A DNA stretch of 35,372 bases from an uncultured Campylobacter sp. (GTDB taxonomy: Bacteria; Campylobacterota; Campylobacteria; Campylobacterales; Campylobacteraceae), in the NCBI RefSeq assembly GCF_938045625.1, contig NZ_CALIAV010000049.1:1-35372 (forward strand), read 5' to 3'. This document shows positions 23,888 through 32,639 of this stretch, one piece after another (position 1 is the first letter of the stretch; every line of letters begins with the position of its first letter). The position numbers and the translations under genes are program-made. The notes beneath the pieces are model-generated. The model had not been told where the DNA came from and made no database searches. It saw nothing but the letters and a program-made list of their open reading frames with translations.

Positions 23888-24775
23888 TCAACGTCGGACT
23901 TTTATAAAGAAATAGGTTAAATTACCAGAGTCCGGTTTGGGTTTTTCTACGTGTATATCGGAAATAATTTGGTTTAAGTATAGCTTACCGTCATTTGTTG
24001 CTTTAAAATCCTTAAGTAGATTAATGCCCGTTTCTTGAAGTATCATAGTGTAATGGTTATAAATTTCTTTGTAAAGCGCGCAATCTTTAAGCTCAACCGA
24101 TTTTTCCGAAATTTCATCGGAGTATTTTTTAAAATTTAAAAAAATCTCCTTTTGGGCATGGTTTACATTATCCATATATTTATTAATTTTGGAGTTAATG
24201 AAAAAGAGATTGTAAAAAAGTCCAAGAATCGAACAAATAGCAAAGCCTATGCCGACCATCGTTATATCGCGCTTAATAGATAACGTTTTCATTGACTCGG
24301 CTGTTTTTTGTAAATTAGGTACGACTTGACTTAAAGATTGGTTTAGTTTTTCAAATTTAGAAATGGGCGAGGAGGCTTTTTCAATAAGATTATCTATCGT
24401 CGTTTTTAAATTCGTTAAGCTAGCTTCCAAATCGGCTAAATATTGTTTGGCTTGCGAATCCGAAAATTTCTCGCTAAGTAAATTCGATACGTTAACTTCT
24501 ATTTGCGAAACAGCGCTTTTAATTTTATCACCAGCATCTATTAAGCTTTGAGATTTTTTATTGAAAGATTGAGATAGTTGGTCGTCAAGCTCTTTGAGTT
24601 TTTGCGGTAGGTCTAGGATTTTATGAATCTCTTTGAGGCTTGCAGCCAATGAAATAAGATTGTTTGACGATAAAGCTTGTTTAAGATCGTCCGTAATTGA
24701 TTTAATTTCGGTAGCTAAGGATTGTAGCTCGGTACAAATTAGCTCCATGCTTTGATATTCTACTTGTTCTTGCAT
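23888..24775 (-). CDS. Coiled-coil protein with one membrane segment
   Basis: A 295-residue protein: a long helical region at 1-165 rich in Leu, Lys, Ser and Gln, probably coiled coil; one hydrophobic segment at about 171-193 (ITMVGIGFAICSILGLFYNL); then a polar domain of about 100 residues. AAGGAG precedes the ATG. I do not recognise a family. The layout parallels the MbeB-like protein of element 1, and the gene lies on the opposite side of the putative oriT from the relaxase, so a relaxosome-anchoring role is possible but inferred. It follows the gene at 24807-25202 by 31 bp, probably in one transcript. Confidence 0.7.
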   Translation of the reverse strand: MQEQVEYQSMELICTELQSLATEIKSITDDLKQALSSNNLISLAASLKEIHKILDLPQKLKELDDQLSQSFNKKSQSLIDAGDKIKSAVSQIEVNVSNLLSEKFSDSQAKQYLADLEASLTNLKTTIDNLIEKASSPISKFEKLNQSLSQVVPNLQKTAESMKTLSIKRDITMVGIGFAICSILGLFYNLFFINSKINKYMDNVNHAQKEIFLNFKKYSDEISEKSVELKDCALYKEIYNHYTMILQETGINLLKDFKATNDGKLYLNQIISDIHVEKPKPDSGNLTYFFIKVRR

Positions 24776-24806
24776 ATTATGCTCCTTGCGTCGTCATAGA
24801 TTTATT

Positions 24807-25202
24807 TTAATTTTCAGTACTATTTGCGCTAGTTTGTTCGTTACCACAGGTATCCTGCCCCTGAATATTTTTAACTACCTTGAGTCTTTTATTACTACTT
24901 TTTCTGCGGGGCTCTTCAATTTTACCGCCGCATTCTACCCATGCGGCGTTAAAGTATCTACGCGGAAATATATAGTTAAATGTCGCATTTATATATTTAT
25001 ATGCCCTTGTCGGATCGGCCCCTTTTTGAATTAGTTTGGTAAGAATTTTCTTAACTCGCTCAAGCTTAAAAAAAGCTTTGGGTGTAAACTTCTCATCCGG
25101 AATAAAATTATCAAAAGACTCGTCTAGATTTTTTTCTATTTTAGACAAAGTAGAAAAGGTATCTTTAAGCATCTTTAGTTCGGACTGTTTATTTTCTTTC
25201 AT
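24807..25202 (-). CDS. Small basic protein of unknown function next to the putative oriT
   Basis: A 131-residue protein, helical and charged, with a basic C-terminal region (EEPRRKSSNKRLKVVKN) and no membrane segment. The middle contains GADPTRAYKYINATFNYIFP. No family is recognised. AAGGAG precedes the ATG. It is the first gene of the minus-strand pair divergent from the relaxase genes, beginning about 120 bp from the 63-bp hairpin, so a DNA-binding or transfer-accessory role is plausible. Confidence 0.65.
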   Translation of the reverse strand: MKENKQSELKMLKDTFSTLSKIEKNLDESFDNFIPDEKFTPKAFFKLERVKKILTKLIQKGADPTRAYKYINATFNYIFPRRYFNAAWVECGGKIEEPRRKSSNKRLKVVKNIQGQDTCGNEQTSANSTEN

Positions 25203-25320
25203 TTAAGTCTCCTTGTTTTAGCTTTTAGTATATGTATTATAGCATTTACGAATAATATTTGCAAATTATAATAAAAAGTGATATAATAAGTCGTAGATAA
25301 GCATAAAAATATATTGTTTT

Positions 25321-25383
25321 AGGCACGTCAGCCAAATATCCGACAAATCTTTGCTTCGCAAAGGTCGTATTTGGCGCGTGCCT
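25321..25383. promoter_or_regulatory. 63-bp compound hairpin, candidate oriT of element 2
   Basis: Nested complementary arms: AGGCACG/CGTGCCT, GCCAAATA/TATTTGGC, CGAC/GTCG and CTTTGC/GCAAAG around a 3-nt loop, with small asymmetric bulges. It lies between two divergent gene pairs and about 150 bp before the relaxase accessory gene. Mobilizable elements commonly carry such an inverted repeat next to the nick site. A second hairpin, CTAGGGG/CCCCTAG, follows at 25382-25399. Confidence 0.6.
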
Positions 25384-25405
25384 AGGGGATAGCCCCTAGA
25401 ACCCC

Positions 25406-25442
25406 TTATTAAAAACAAAAAGCTATTTTTTGTTTTTAATAA
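25406..25442. repeat. AT-rich inverted repeat upstream of the element 2 accessory gene
   Basis: Perfect 16-bp arms (TTATTAAAAACAAAAA at 25406-25421 and its complement at 25427-25442) with a 5-nt loop. It resembles the AT-rich inverted repeat before mobC in element 1, although the mob genes differ. It could be an operator or part of oriT. Confidence 0.55.
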
Positions 25443-25530
25443 TACTAACTATTTAAACTATGCACTATCGTTTATACTTTTAATAGCTAGTATTTTTCGT
25501 CGGTTTATATAGTAGTAAAGGAGCTATATA

Positions 25531-25884
25531 ATGTCTAAAAGTAATCAGAATAAACGATACCATCTTGATATTATTCTTGATGATATTTTATTAGAAATAG
25601 TATCTGAACGAGCAATGAAGCTTGGAATATCTAAGAGTATGTATGCTAGACGATGTATAGAATTAGAAATACAATCTAGCTTCGGTATAGATAATGATGT
25701 AAAAGAACGTCAAAGAAAGCATCTAATGCTCTTAAATAATATTGCAAATAACGTAAATCAAATAGCTAGAGCTAGTAATAAGATCGCCAAAGAATTTTCC
25801 GGTAATAGTATTAAAGCCGAATCGTTATTAAAGCACATCCATTATCAACTAAGCGCTATTTTAAAGCTAACAATCAAAGAATGA
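25531..25884 (+). CDS. MobC-like relaxosome accessory protein of element 2
   Basis: A 117-residue protein. The N-terminal part (YHLDIILDDILLEIVSERAMKL, then SKSMYARRCIELE) looks like a ribbon-helix-helix or similar DNA-binding unit. The second half contains LNNIANNVNQIARASNKIAK, close to the NNxNQIAR hallmark of MobC-type proteins. AAAGGAG precedes the ATG. It sits directly before the relaxase gene, with a 3-nt gap, as mobC does in element 1, although the relaxases differ in class. Confidence 0.78.
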   Translation: MSKSNQNKRYHLDIILDDILLEIVSERAMKLGISKSMYARRCIELEIQSSFGIDNDVKERQRKHLMLLNNIANNVNQIARASNKIAKEFSGNSIKAESLLKHIHYQLSAILKLTIKE

Positions 25885-25887
25885 GTC

Positions 25888-28269
25888 GTGATTATACGTA
25901 TAACTAGCGATGCTAAATACGGTATTTCAAACTACCTTAGATACGGTCTAAAGAATGGTTCAGCGATGACTAGAATACAGAAAGATACTGTAATACCTCT
26001 CGAAGGAAATCTTGACGTTTTTGAACGGATTGAAAATTTTATGCATACTCATAAAGACTATAAGAGTGGAAACTATTACCACTTAACTCTATCTTTTTCG
26101 CAGCAAGATATGGAAAAAATAGATGATATACCAGACGAGTTTCGCCGAGATTTTATGCGTAAACTCGTTCAAGAGACTTTAGATTTTTATTGTAGCGGAT
26201 ATGACCTTAATGAGATAGTATGCTATGCGGAAGCTCATATTGCTAAGATTAAAACAAATGAAAAAGGCGAAAAAAGATTAGATCATATTCACCTTGCGGT
26301 AGCTAAATATTCTCCCATGCTGGATAAGGCTATCAGGTTTAGACCGTTTAACTTAGGTATAGATAGCGCATTTCAAACATATCTTTGCCAAAAATGCGAT
26401 CTAGATTTACCGCAAAACAGTCCAAGATCTAACCGCATAAAACCGTTTAAAACAAAAACGGCTATAACTAGAAAGAATCTAGAAATACTATTTCAAGACG
26501 TTAAAAACGAAAAAGAAGTAGTAGATTTATGCTGTCGGCTGGGTTTAGAATATACTAAAGTAAACGGTAAAAACGGTGCGTATTATAAGATTAAAGCAGA
26601 CGATATGAAAAAGCATATAAGGCTTTACGGCAAAGGGTTTGAGTCCTGTTTTGCGGCCGTAAACCCAAACCATATACCAAAACCTAAGCCAAGTAACAAT
26701 CTTGAAGTCCTTATTCAAAGACTTAAGGATACTATGGCTAAGGACGTAATAGCGCGCAAAGGTAAAAGGTATATCAAAGACGAAAAAGAAATCACTATGA
26801 ATCAAGTCGAGATTCAAGCTCCGGCCGAGAATATGAAAATAGCTCAAATACTATCAGATGCCGGCGAATCTAAGCGGCCTGTCAATGAGATAGATGAACA
26901 AAAAGATGGCGCAAAATCCGAACTTTTTACTAAAATTTCGGCTATTTCTCCGCTAGAGGCGCTGGAATTTGCGCGTAAAAAAGATTGGCTACCGGCTAAT
27001 TGCGTCTATAAAGAGAATCTTGAAAATCCTAGTAGATTAGCTAAATATAACGAAAGAACCAAAAGAACTTCGGCTCCAAGTTTGTACGATTTTTTCGTAA
27101 GGGATTGCAAGCTAAGTTTGCCTGAGTTAAACGACGTAGTTAATTATCTTTTTGATGAAAAATTTAAACCGCAAACCGTGGACTTGCAAGATAAACTTCC
27201 CGTTTTTGAAATAGGAGTTCAAAAGCTACCGCTCGGAGACTTTGATTTAGCGTCAGGCTTTGTTAGCGAAAAAATCGAGTCCATGGACGAGCTTGCAGGC
27301 GTAATGAAAAACGAGGTATATTCAAACGCGACGTTTCGCCCTTTAATGCAGACGGATATCAAGAATAAGTATGAGCGGCAGCAGCGAGAGGCGAAGAACG
27401 GATATAGGAAGCAAATATCAAAGTATCTAGTAAATAGCGCGTCTCATCTTAAAAAATACGGTTACCGCGGCACGGAGTTTGCAAGTAGCTTTTCTAGCGC
27501 TATGTTTTTTGATATAGGGGGCGGTTTAAACGGTGAAATTTGCGGCGTTCCTACCTTAACGCTAGCTCGTCTTACAAAAAAGATCAAAAGCTTGCCTTAT
27601 AAATCGATGATTGTAGCGACGCAAAGCCGTCAAAGCGATACGGTAACGGATGCAGAAAGCATCAAACAAAAAACTCTTGAAACATCGGCACGAGACGAGT
27701 TATCGCCTACCTATGAAAAGAAAAACAGGCGATTAAAAGAAGGGGGCGAAACCGATAAGATACGTCTAGTCGTTTTTGGGGATACGAATTTTAAATTCGG
27801 CGTAAAATACAAAGATATCTCTCGCCAAAAGCAGTACGTAAAAAAATGCTATCTTGCCGTCCGCAATAAAATAGCCGAGCTTTTTGATATATCCGAGTAC
27901 GTAGATAAATATACGAAAGGAGACGTCGCAAGGCTTTATTATCCTTTGGCGCGAGAGGCTTTGGTTTTTAAATATAACGAACCAGGACGCGCCCTTGCTC
28001 CGTATCTTAAATTTTTCCAAGAAGTAGAACCTGCGATCAAATCTCAAATAGATACGGACATCTCGCTACAAACCCGAAAGCTAGCCAAAAGGCAAACCCA
28101 AAACCTACAAATGCAAAAGATTAAAATAGATACTTCCTCGTCTCGTGAGATTGCCGCCTTGTGCGCTAAATTTAATATCGATGAAGTCGAATTTGCTCCG
28201 CTGGCACAAGAAACTAAAGCGCCATACGCAAAAGTCGTCGATTTTACGGCGGTTAATAGCGTAGATTAA
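25888..28269 (+). CDS. Divergent relaxase of element 2 (three-His type)
   Basis: A 793-residue protein starting at GTG. The N-terminal 150 residues have relaxase features: Tyr16 and Tyr19 in ISNYLRYGLKNG, a strand YYHLTLSFSQ at 63-72, and a histidine cluster of His117, His133 and His135 (CYAEAHIAK, LDHIHLAV), the usual three-His metal site. It lacks the HEN triad of the element 1 relaxase. The remaining 640 residues have no obvious helicase or primase motif. The frame ends at NSVD, but protein-like sequence continues one frame over (28271-28612), so this may be a truncated version of a longer protein. I assign relaxase from motif and position; the class is not one I can name. Confidence 0.72.
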   Translation: MIIRITSDAKYGISNYLRYGLKNGSAMTRIQKDTVIPLEGNLDVFERIENFMHTHKDYKSGNYYHLTLSFSQQDMEKIDDIPDEFRRDFMRKLVQETLDFYCSGYDLNEIVCYAEAHIAKIKTNEKGEKRLDHIHLAVAKYSPMLDKAIRFRPFNLGIDSAFQTYLCQKCDLDLPQNSPRSNRIKPFKTKTAITRKNLEILFQDVKNEKEVVDLCCRLGLEYTKVNGKNGAYYKIKADDMKKHIRLYGKGFESCFAAVNPNHIPKPKPSNNLEVLIQRLKDTMAKDVIARKGKRYIKDEKEITMNQVEIQAPAENMKIAQILSDAGESKRPVNEIDEQKDGAKSELFTKISAISPLEALEFARKKDWLPANCVYKENLENPSRLAKYNERTKRTSAPSLYDFFVRDCKLSLPELNDVVNYLFDEKFKPQTVDLQDKLPVFEIGVQKLPLGDFDLASGFVSEKIESMDELAGVMKNEVYSNATFRPLMQTDIKNKYERQQREAKNGYRKQISKYLVNSASHLKKYGYRGTEFASSFSSAMFFDIGGGLNGEICGVPTLTLARLTKKIKSLPYKSMIVATQSRQSDTVTDAESIKQKTLETSARDELSPTYEKKNRRLKEGGETDKIRLVVFGDTNFKFGVKYKDISRQKQYVKKCYLAVRNKIAELFDISEYVDKYTKGDVARLYYPLAREALVFKYNEPGRALAPYLKFFQEVEPAIKSQIDTDISLQTRKLAKRQTQNLQMQKIKIDTSSSREIAALCAKFNIDEVEFAPLAQETKAPYAKVVDFTAVNSVD

Positions 28270-28270
28270 A

Positions 28271-28612
28271 ACCGCACTAGAAGCTTATGGACTTAATCCC
28301 GAGTTTAACGCCTCAAAGCAAATTTGCCTAACAAACCGCGATAATCTTTATTTAATCATACCCGCAAATAACGGACGAGAGTTAATATACGACTATAAAG
28401 AGATGAGCGGTCAAGCGATCGACGTCGCCAGGTTCGTCGAAGAAAACGATCCCGCTTCTAATTTTTTCGATAAATTTAAGAGCTTTGCAATAAAGATAGG
28501 ACGAGCGACCGACTTTTTTATCAAAAAGAACATCTCTATGGTAGCTAACGCAATAAATGAGGCGCTAGATCAAGGTATCGTAAAGCAGGAGGCGTTAGAA
28601 TCTAAGGTGTAA
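28271..28612 (+). pseudogene. Frameshifted C-terminal part of the relaxase
   Basis: Just after the relaxase stop the +1 frame continues with about 113 residues of good coding character (TALEAYGLNPEFNASKQIC, then LYLIIPANNGRELIYDYKEM, then AIDVARFVEENDP). No start codon lies near its beginning; the first ATG is internal at 28403. A one-base loss near 28266 would explain the break. The 28403-28612 part could be translated alone (69 residues) but without an evident ribosome binding site. Confidence 0.5.
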
Positions 28613-29140
28613 AATCATATTTTACTACAGGCAATTTCACTCCTAAAGTACATATGAATTATGGCGCCATATCCGTTGACGGCGAGAGTTTCGAATACGA
28701 CAGGGATTTAAAATTCGACGACGAAAAAATAGAAAAACTAAATGGTATTCTTTTTGCACAAGATAGTAAAAATGAACGAGACTGATGATTTGCTCGATCA
28801 CGATCCGAGCACTCCAAGCCGCTACGGTCCGGATTTTTGAAAAACCGATTTAGAAATTTTGGGTTTTACTACTAAAAGCCGTTGTTTTTAGAGTATTTTA
28901 TCTTTAATCTGCAATTTAAATACCTGGCAATACAACCAATATAAAAATACTGCATCGATAAATATCAAAAATCGGATTTGGAATGTTAATGTCGGCTTCT
29001 TAAATTTTGTATAAATTTAAGTAATGACTTTGTATTAAATTTAATAATAATTTAAAATACGTAAGAGTAGAATGCTACTATTCGGAAAAGTTCTTTAGGC
29101 TATATAAATTTGCATATGTATTTTTTAAAAAGGATTAAAT
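28613..29140. other. Gene-poor gap with possible short remnants
   Basis: No confident gene. A short frame reading TGNFTPKVHMNYGAIS then VDGESFEYDRDLKFDDEK ends at about 28786, and a 22-codon ATG frame reading DHDPSTPSRYGPDF overlaps its end. Both look protein-like and may be debris of the transfer region. From about 28850 to 29120 the sequence is AT-rich and non-coding. AAGGATT at its end is the ribosome binding site of the next gene. Confidence 0.35.
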
Positions 29141-29974
29141 ATGCACGACGCCGCAGCACTTCTAATCGCACTCATTTTTCTAATCGTAAGCTTCTTTGTC
29201 GCTTTAATCGCCCCCATGGGCAAACGCAAACTTCTTTGGCTTTTTGCTTGGTTTTTGGTTTTTTTCGGGGATTTGGCGGTTTTTAATTTGGTTAATAAAT
29301 ACTATGTTTTCAAATATGCTGGTATTGAAATTTACAAAAAGCCATTACAACGTGGTTATTATGCCGGCGAAATAGCCAGTAACGTAAATAATTTTTATGC
29401 TGGAGAAAAAGTTCTTTTATCTATTGTAAATAATTTTGTAGATTTTGTAGATTTTAAAGAAAAGAATATAGATATAAAAGATGATAAATTTTATAGAGTA
29501 TATCTTGATGACAATATATCAAAAGATTGCTTTTTGTCAAAAGACAATCTAAATATATATCCTAATACATATTTTTTAAATTTTATATATTCAAAACTTA
29601 CGAGTAAATGTATAGCAAAAAAAGAAATACTAGAAAATGAAGTTGTAGATATTTCTTTTGTAGATTGTAACAATACTGAATGCCAAAAGCTAGAACAACC
29701 CAAAATAGGATTTTTTGGTTCTATAATAGGTATAAAATTTGGTTACGAGGCAATGTTAAAAAATGCTAGTGAAATTGTAGCTGTTAGTAAAAATAGCTAC
29801 TGTATATATAAAGACAGTAGATTAAATAGTTGGCTACTCAAGATATTATCTTTCGAATTTCATGCATATGATGGTAGTTTATTTGCAAAATACTGTCAGT
29901 CAGCAAATATAGACATTGAGAGTATGGGGTATTCTTGTGATATTGAACTTATAAAAAGATATTTTGAAAAATAG
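29141..29974 (+). CDS. Membrane-anchored protein upstream of the lipase gene; candidate immunity protein
   Basis: A 277-residue protein with two N-terminal hydrophobic segments (LLIALIFLIVSFFVALIAP and LLWLFAWFLVFFGDLAVFNL), then a Cys-containing domain of about 220 residues, probably outside the cytoplasm. The base composition after about position 29320 is much more AT-rich than its start. No family recognised. It ends 23 nt before the lipase ATG on the same strand. Placement before a toxin-like gene, and a membrane anchor exposing a domain where a lipase could act, suggest immunity against the lipase; this is inference. Confidence 0.6.
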   Translation: MHDAAALLIALIFLIVSFFVALIAPMGKRKLLWLFAWFLVFFGDLAVFNLVNKYYVFKYAGIEIYKKPLQRGYYAGEIASNVNNFYAGEKVLLSIVNNFVDFVDFKEKNIDIKDDKFYRVYLDDNISKDCFLSKDNLNIYPNTYFLNFIYSKLTSKCIAKKEILENEVVDISFVDCNNTECQKLEQPKIGFFGSIIGIKFGYEAMLKNASEIVAVSKNSYCIYKDSRLNSWLLKILSFEFHAYDGSLFAKYCQSANIDIESMGYSCDIELIKRYFEK

Positions 29975-29997
29975 TGATTATTTTTAAGGAGAATAAA

Positions 29998-30648
29998 ATG
30001 GGAATTAACTTTAAGGAGCTAAAAGCATATTCTGCTTTATCGTGGATTAGTTATGATGACGTAGGAGATTTAAAAAATAAAATACTTAATGGCTACATAG
30101 AGAAAGATAATGAGCTATTTAAGAAAAATTATGATAGTAGTGGTTTTCAGGTTACAGCATTTGAAAAAGGAGATGAAATAGTTATTGCTATACGTGGTAC
30201 TGAAGTTTCGAATGAATTTCTGGATAATCTACTTATTGCTGATGGTAGTTTAGCTTTCAATTCTATTTCTAGTTCTCAAACAAATAGCATGATGGATTAT
30301 ATAAATAGTATAGCGGGCACATTAAGAACTTATAAACAAATGGGGAAAAGTACTACCATAGTCGGCCACTCCTTAGGTGGCACATTAGCTCAAGTGGCTT
30401 CAAAAATGTATCCAAATTTATTTGATCACTGCTATACCTTCAACTCTCCTAGTGGAAAAAACTTAGCGTATCCCAAGATTTATAAATATGAAAATGGCTA
30501 CTATTACATAATGCGTGGTGCACCCAATAAATATTTAAATACACAGATTGGAGAAGCCTTCTATAATTACCAAAATTCCCCTATGACTACATCAGTAACC
30601 GATGTAAGAGCCAAGGACGCTTTAAGTCTTATAGCAAACTTACGTTAG
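29998..30648 (+). CDS. Class 3 lipase domain, N-terminal part of a broken lipase-RTX gene
   Basis: A 216-residue alpha/beta-hydrolase of the lipase class 3 type: strand VIAIRGTE, then the nucleophile elbow GHSLGG with Ser125, then CYTFNSPSG. ATG at 29998 is preferred because AAGGAG lies just upstream; a GTG-type start at 29974 is also in frame. It ends at two consecutive in-frame TAG codons (30646-30651). Beyond them the same frame continues for about 48 codons with a segment GESHSSVDL that could hold the catalytic His, so the enzyme is probably inactive as it stands. The original gene would have been an RTX lipase with this domain at its N-terminus. Confidence 0.75.
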   Translation: MGINFKELKAYSALSWISYDDVGDLKNKILNGYIEKDNELFKKNYDSSGFQVTAFEKGDEIVIAIRGTEVSNEFLDNLLIADGSLAFNSISSSQTNSMMDYINSIAGTLRTYKQMGKSTTIVGHSLGGTLAQVASKMYPNLFDHCYTFNSPSGKNLAYPKIYKYENGYYYIMRGAPNKYLNTQIGEAFYNYQNSPMTTSVTDVRAKDALSLIANLR

Positions 30649-30651
30649 TAG

Positions 30652-32558
30652 GAAAGATTTGGGGATCTCGTAGAAGTTTCAGGCGAAAGCCATTCAAGCG
30701 TTGATCTAACTAAAATCCTATACTTCTACGACGAAATGATAAAAAACGGTATCAGGGAAGAAGAAATAACTGATTATCTAAGTGGATTTCTAAGGGTTTA
30801 GCTTTATTTGGACACAATGGTAATGGAGTAGAACGGGTTGCCAATAAAACGTTAAATGTTATCAACAAGATAGTAAACGGTAATAATGCCGAGCAAAAAG
30901 ACATCGTAGATATAGCCATAGATTTTGAGAAAAACGATACTAAATTTAGCATAAATTTGCTACATAGGGATTCGTCGGTCAACTCCTTCTTTCCAAATTC
31001 CTCCATCCCGATATCTGCTCTCTACGCCCTAGTTCACCTAAACCCTTTCATAGTTTCTGGCGTAGACTCTCCAGCTTACAAAGAGTTTGAAAAGTATAAA
31101 GACGAATACTCGGACGACTATGTAAAAGATAAAGCAAAAATGTTTGAGGCGGCTTTAAAATATCCCGATAAAAAACCCGTAAATTTTAATTACTTTGACA
31201 TTGAAACCAAAAAAGAACTATATAGCAATCCTGCAGGAAATAGCGACAAGGAAACCGATGTAATATTTGGAGCCAATCTGGACGAAACGATACAAGCTAG
31301 GCCCAATTTTAATAACCGCATATACGCCTTGGCCGGTAACGATAGCATAAAAGGCGGCAAGCACGATAACTACATCGAAGCAGGCCCAGGTAACGACACT
31401 ATAGACCTAAGAAGCTCCAAAGGAGAGAATACCGTATACGGAGGAGTAAATAACGGTAAAGATAGCGATGATGACGGAGACGATACTATTTATGCAGGAC
31501 AAGGAAAAGATACTATCTACGGCGGAAACGGTAAGGATACCATATATACGGACAATGACGATAAAGAAGACCTTCTATATGGCGGCACTGGCTTTGACAC
31601 CTACTACGTAGGAGACAAAGACATCATCTTTGATAGCGACGGTAAAGGCAGAGTAGTATTTGAAGGAGTTGAGCTTAAAGGCGGAACATACGATAAGGAT
31701 AAAGGAGCATACGTAAGTAAAGACGGCTTGATAGAGTATAGACTAAATGAGAGCGGAGACAAATCTACTCTAACCGTTCAAAAAGACGGCAAGAGTATAA
31801 CCATAAACGAATTTAGCAAAGAAGATAAAAGCCTAGGCGTAGAATTATACGGCGGTAAAATAACGGTATCTATATCGGACTCATCCGCCATAGAATCTGC
31901 GCAAACCATGAAATTTGACATATCTCTGGATAGAAAGCTGGAAGGAGAGGAGTATATAATACTAAGAGTAAACGATAAAAAATATTTATTCGGAACTCCT
32001 CCCAAAGACGGCAATATAAATGAAGATATGTTCGACAGTATTAGCTCCGACGGTAAAACCATTGTCTATAATTACGAATGGAAAAACGATGAGATACCTC
32101 AAGGAGACAGGGATTTTATAGTAGCTCCCGTAGTAGAGGGCGCATCCAATAATTTAACGGTTAATAGCATAAAACCCGCCAAAGGCACCATAAGAGATGA
32201 TGATAGAAAACCAGACCACAATGATGATCCGGAAGTAGAAGCTTCGCCTATTATAATAGACCTAAACAAAGACGGTACCGCTACATCTAAACTAAACGGA
32301 GCCGTAAATTTCGATATAGATAGTAACGGCTTTAAAGAAGCGACCGGGTGGATAAGTAAAGATGATGCATTTTTAGCTTACGATAGAAACGGTAACGGCA
32401 AGATAGATAACGGTAGTGAACTGTTTGGAAATCATACGGTATCAAATACTGCTTACGGTTATACGGACGATAAGGCTGTGAATGGGTATAAATTTTTTAA
32501 AATATTTCCTTTTGAAATAATTATACGAAATGATAATTTAAATTTAATAGCTGTTTAA
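30652..32558 (+). pseudogene. Remainder of the broken lipase-RTX gene (RTX and Calx-beta parts, no C-terminus)
   Basis: After the double stop the lipase frame resumes (ERFGDLVEVSGESHSSVD) and ends at about 30801. A one-base shift near 30793 leads into KGLALFGHNGNG and a long open frame to 32558. That frame holds RTX repeats (GDDTIYAGQGKDTIYGGNGKD), the linker DSDGKGRVVFEGVELKGGTY shared with the other RTX proteins, one Calx-beta-like repeat ending GTIRDDD, and the start of the FrpC-like calcium module (FDIDSNGFKEATGWIS). It stops abruptly after NGYK, replaced by an unrelated AT-rich tail, so the C-terminal RTX block and export signal are missing. A TTG at 30957 is the first plausible restart. 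Confidence 0.75.
32400..32437. repeat. 38-bp direct repeat shared by two RTX genes, copy 1
   Basis: Identical to 34828-34865. It encodes KIDNGSELFGNH of the calcium module and lies about 60 bp before the point where the broken RTX gene diverges. Confidence 0.8.
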
Positions 32559-32639
32559 GATTATCGATAGTAAGATTTCATTATTAAATATTTTAAATTT
32601 GTTTTAGTTGTTTAAAAATATGATTTAAAGGAACAAAAT

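Noticed and set aside
30649..30801. Programmed -1 frameshift or stop read-through in the lipase-RTX gene
   Set aside because: There is no slippery heptamer at the shift, the interruption includes two tandem TAG codons, and the gene also lacks its C-terminus. Decay is simpler.
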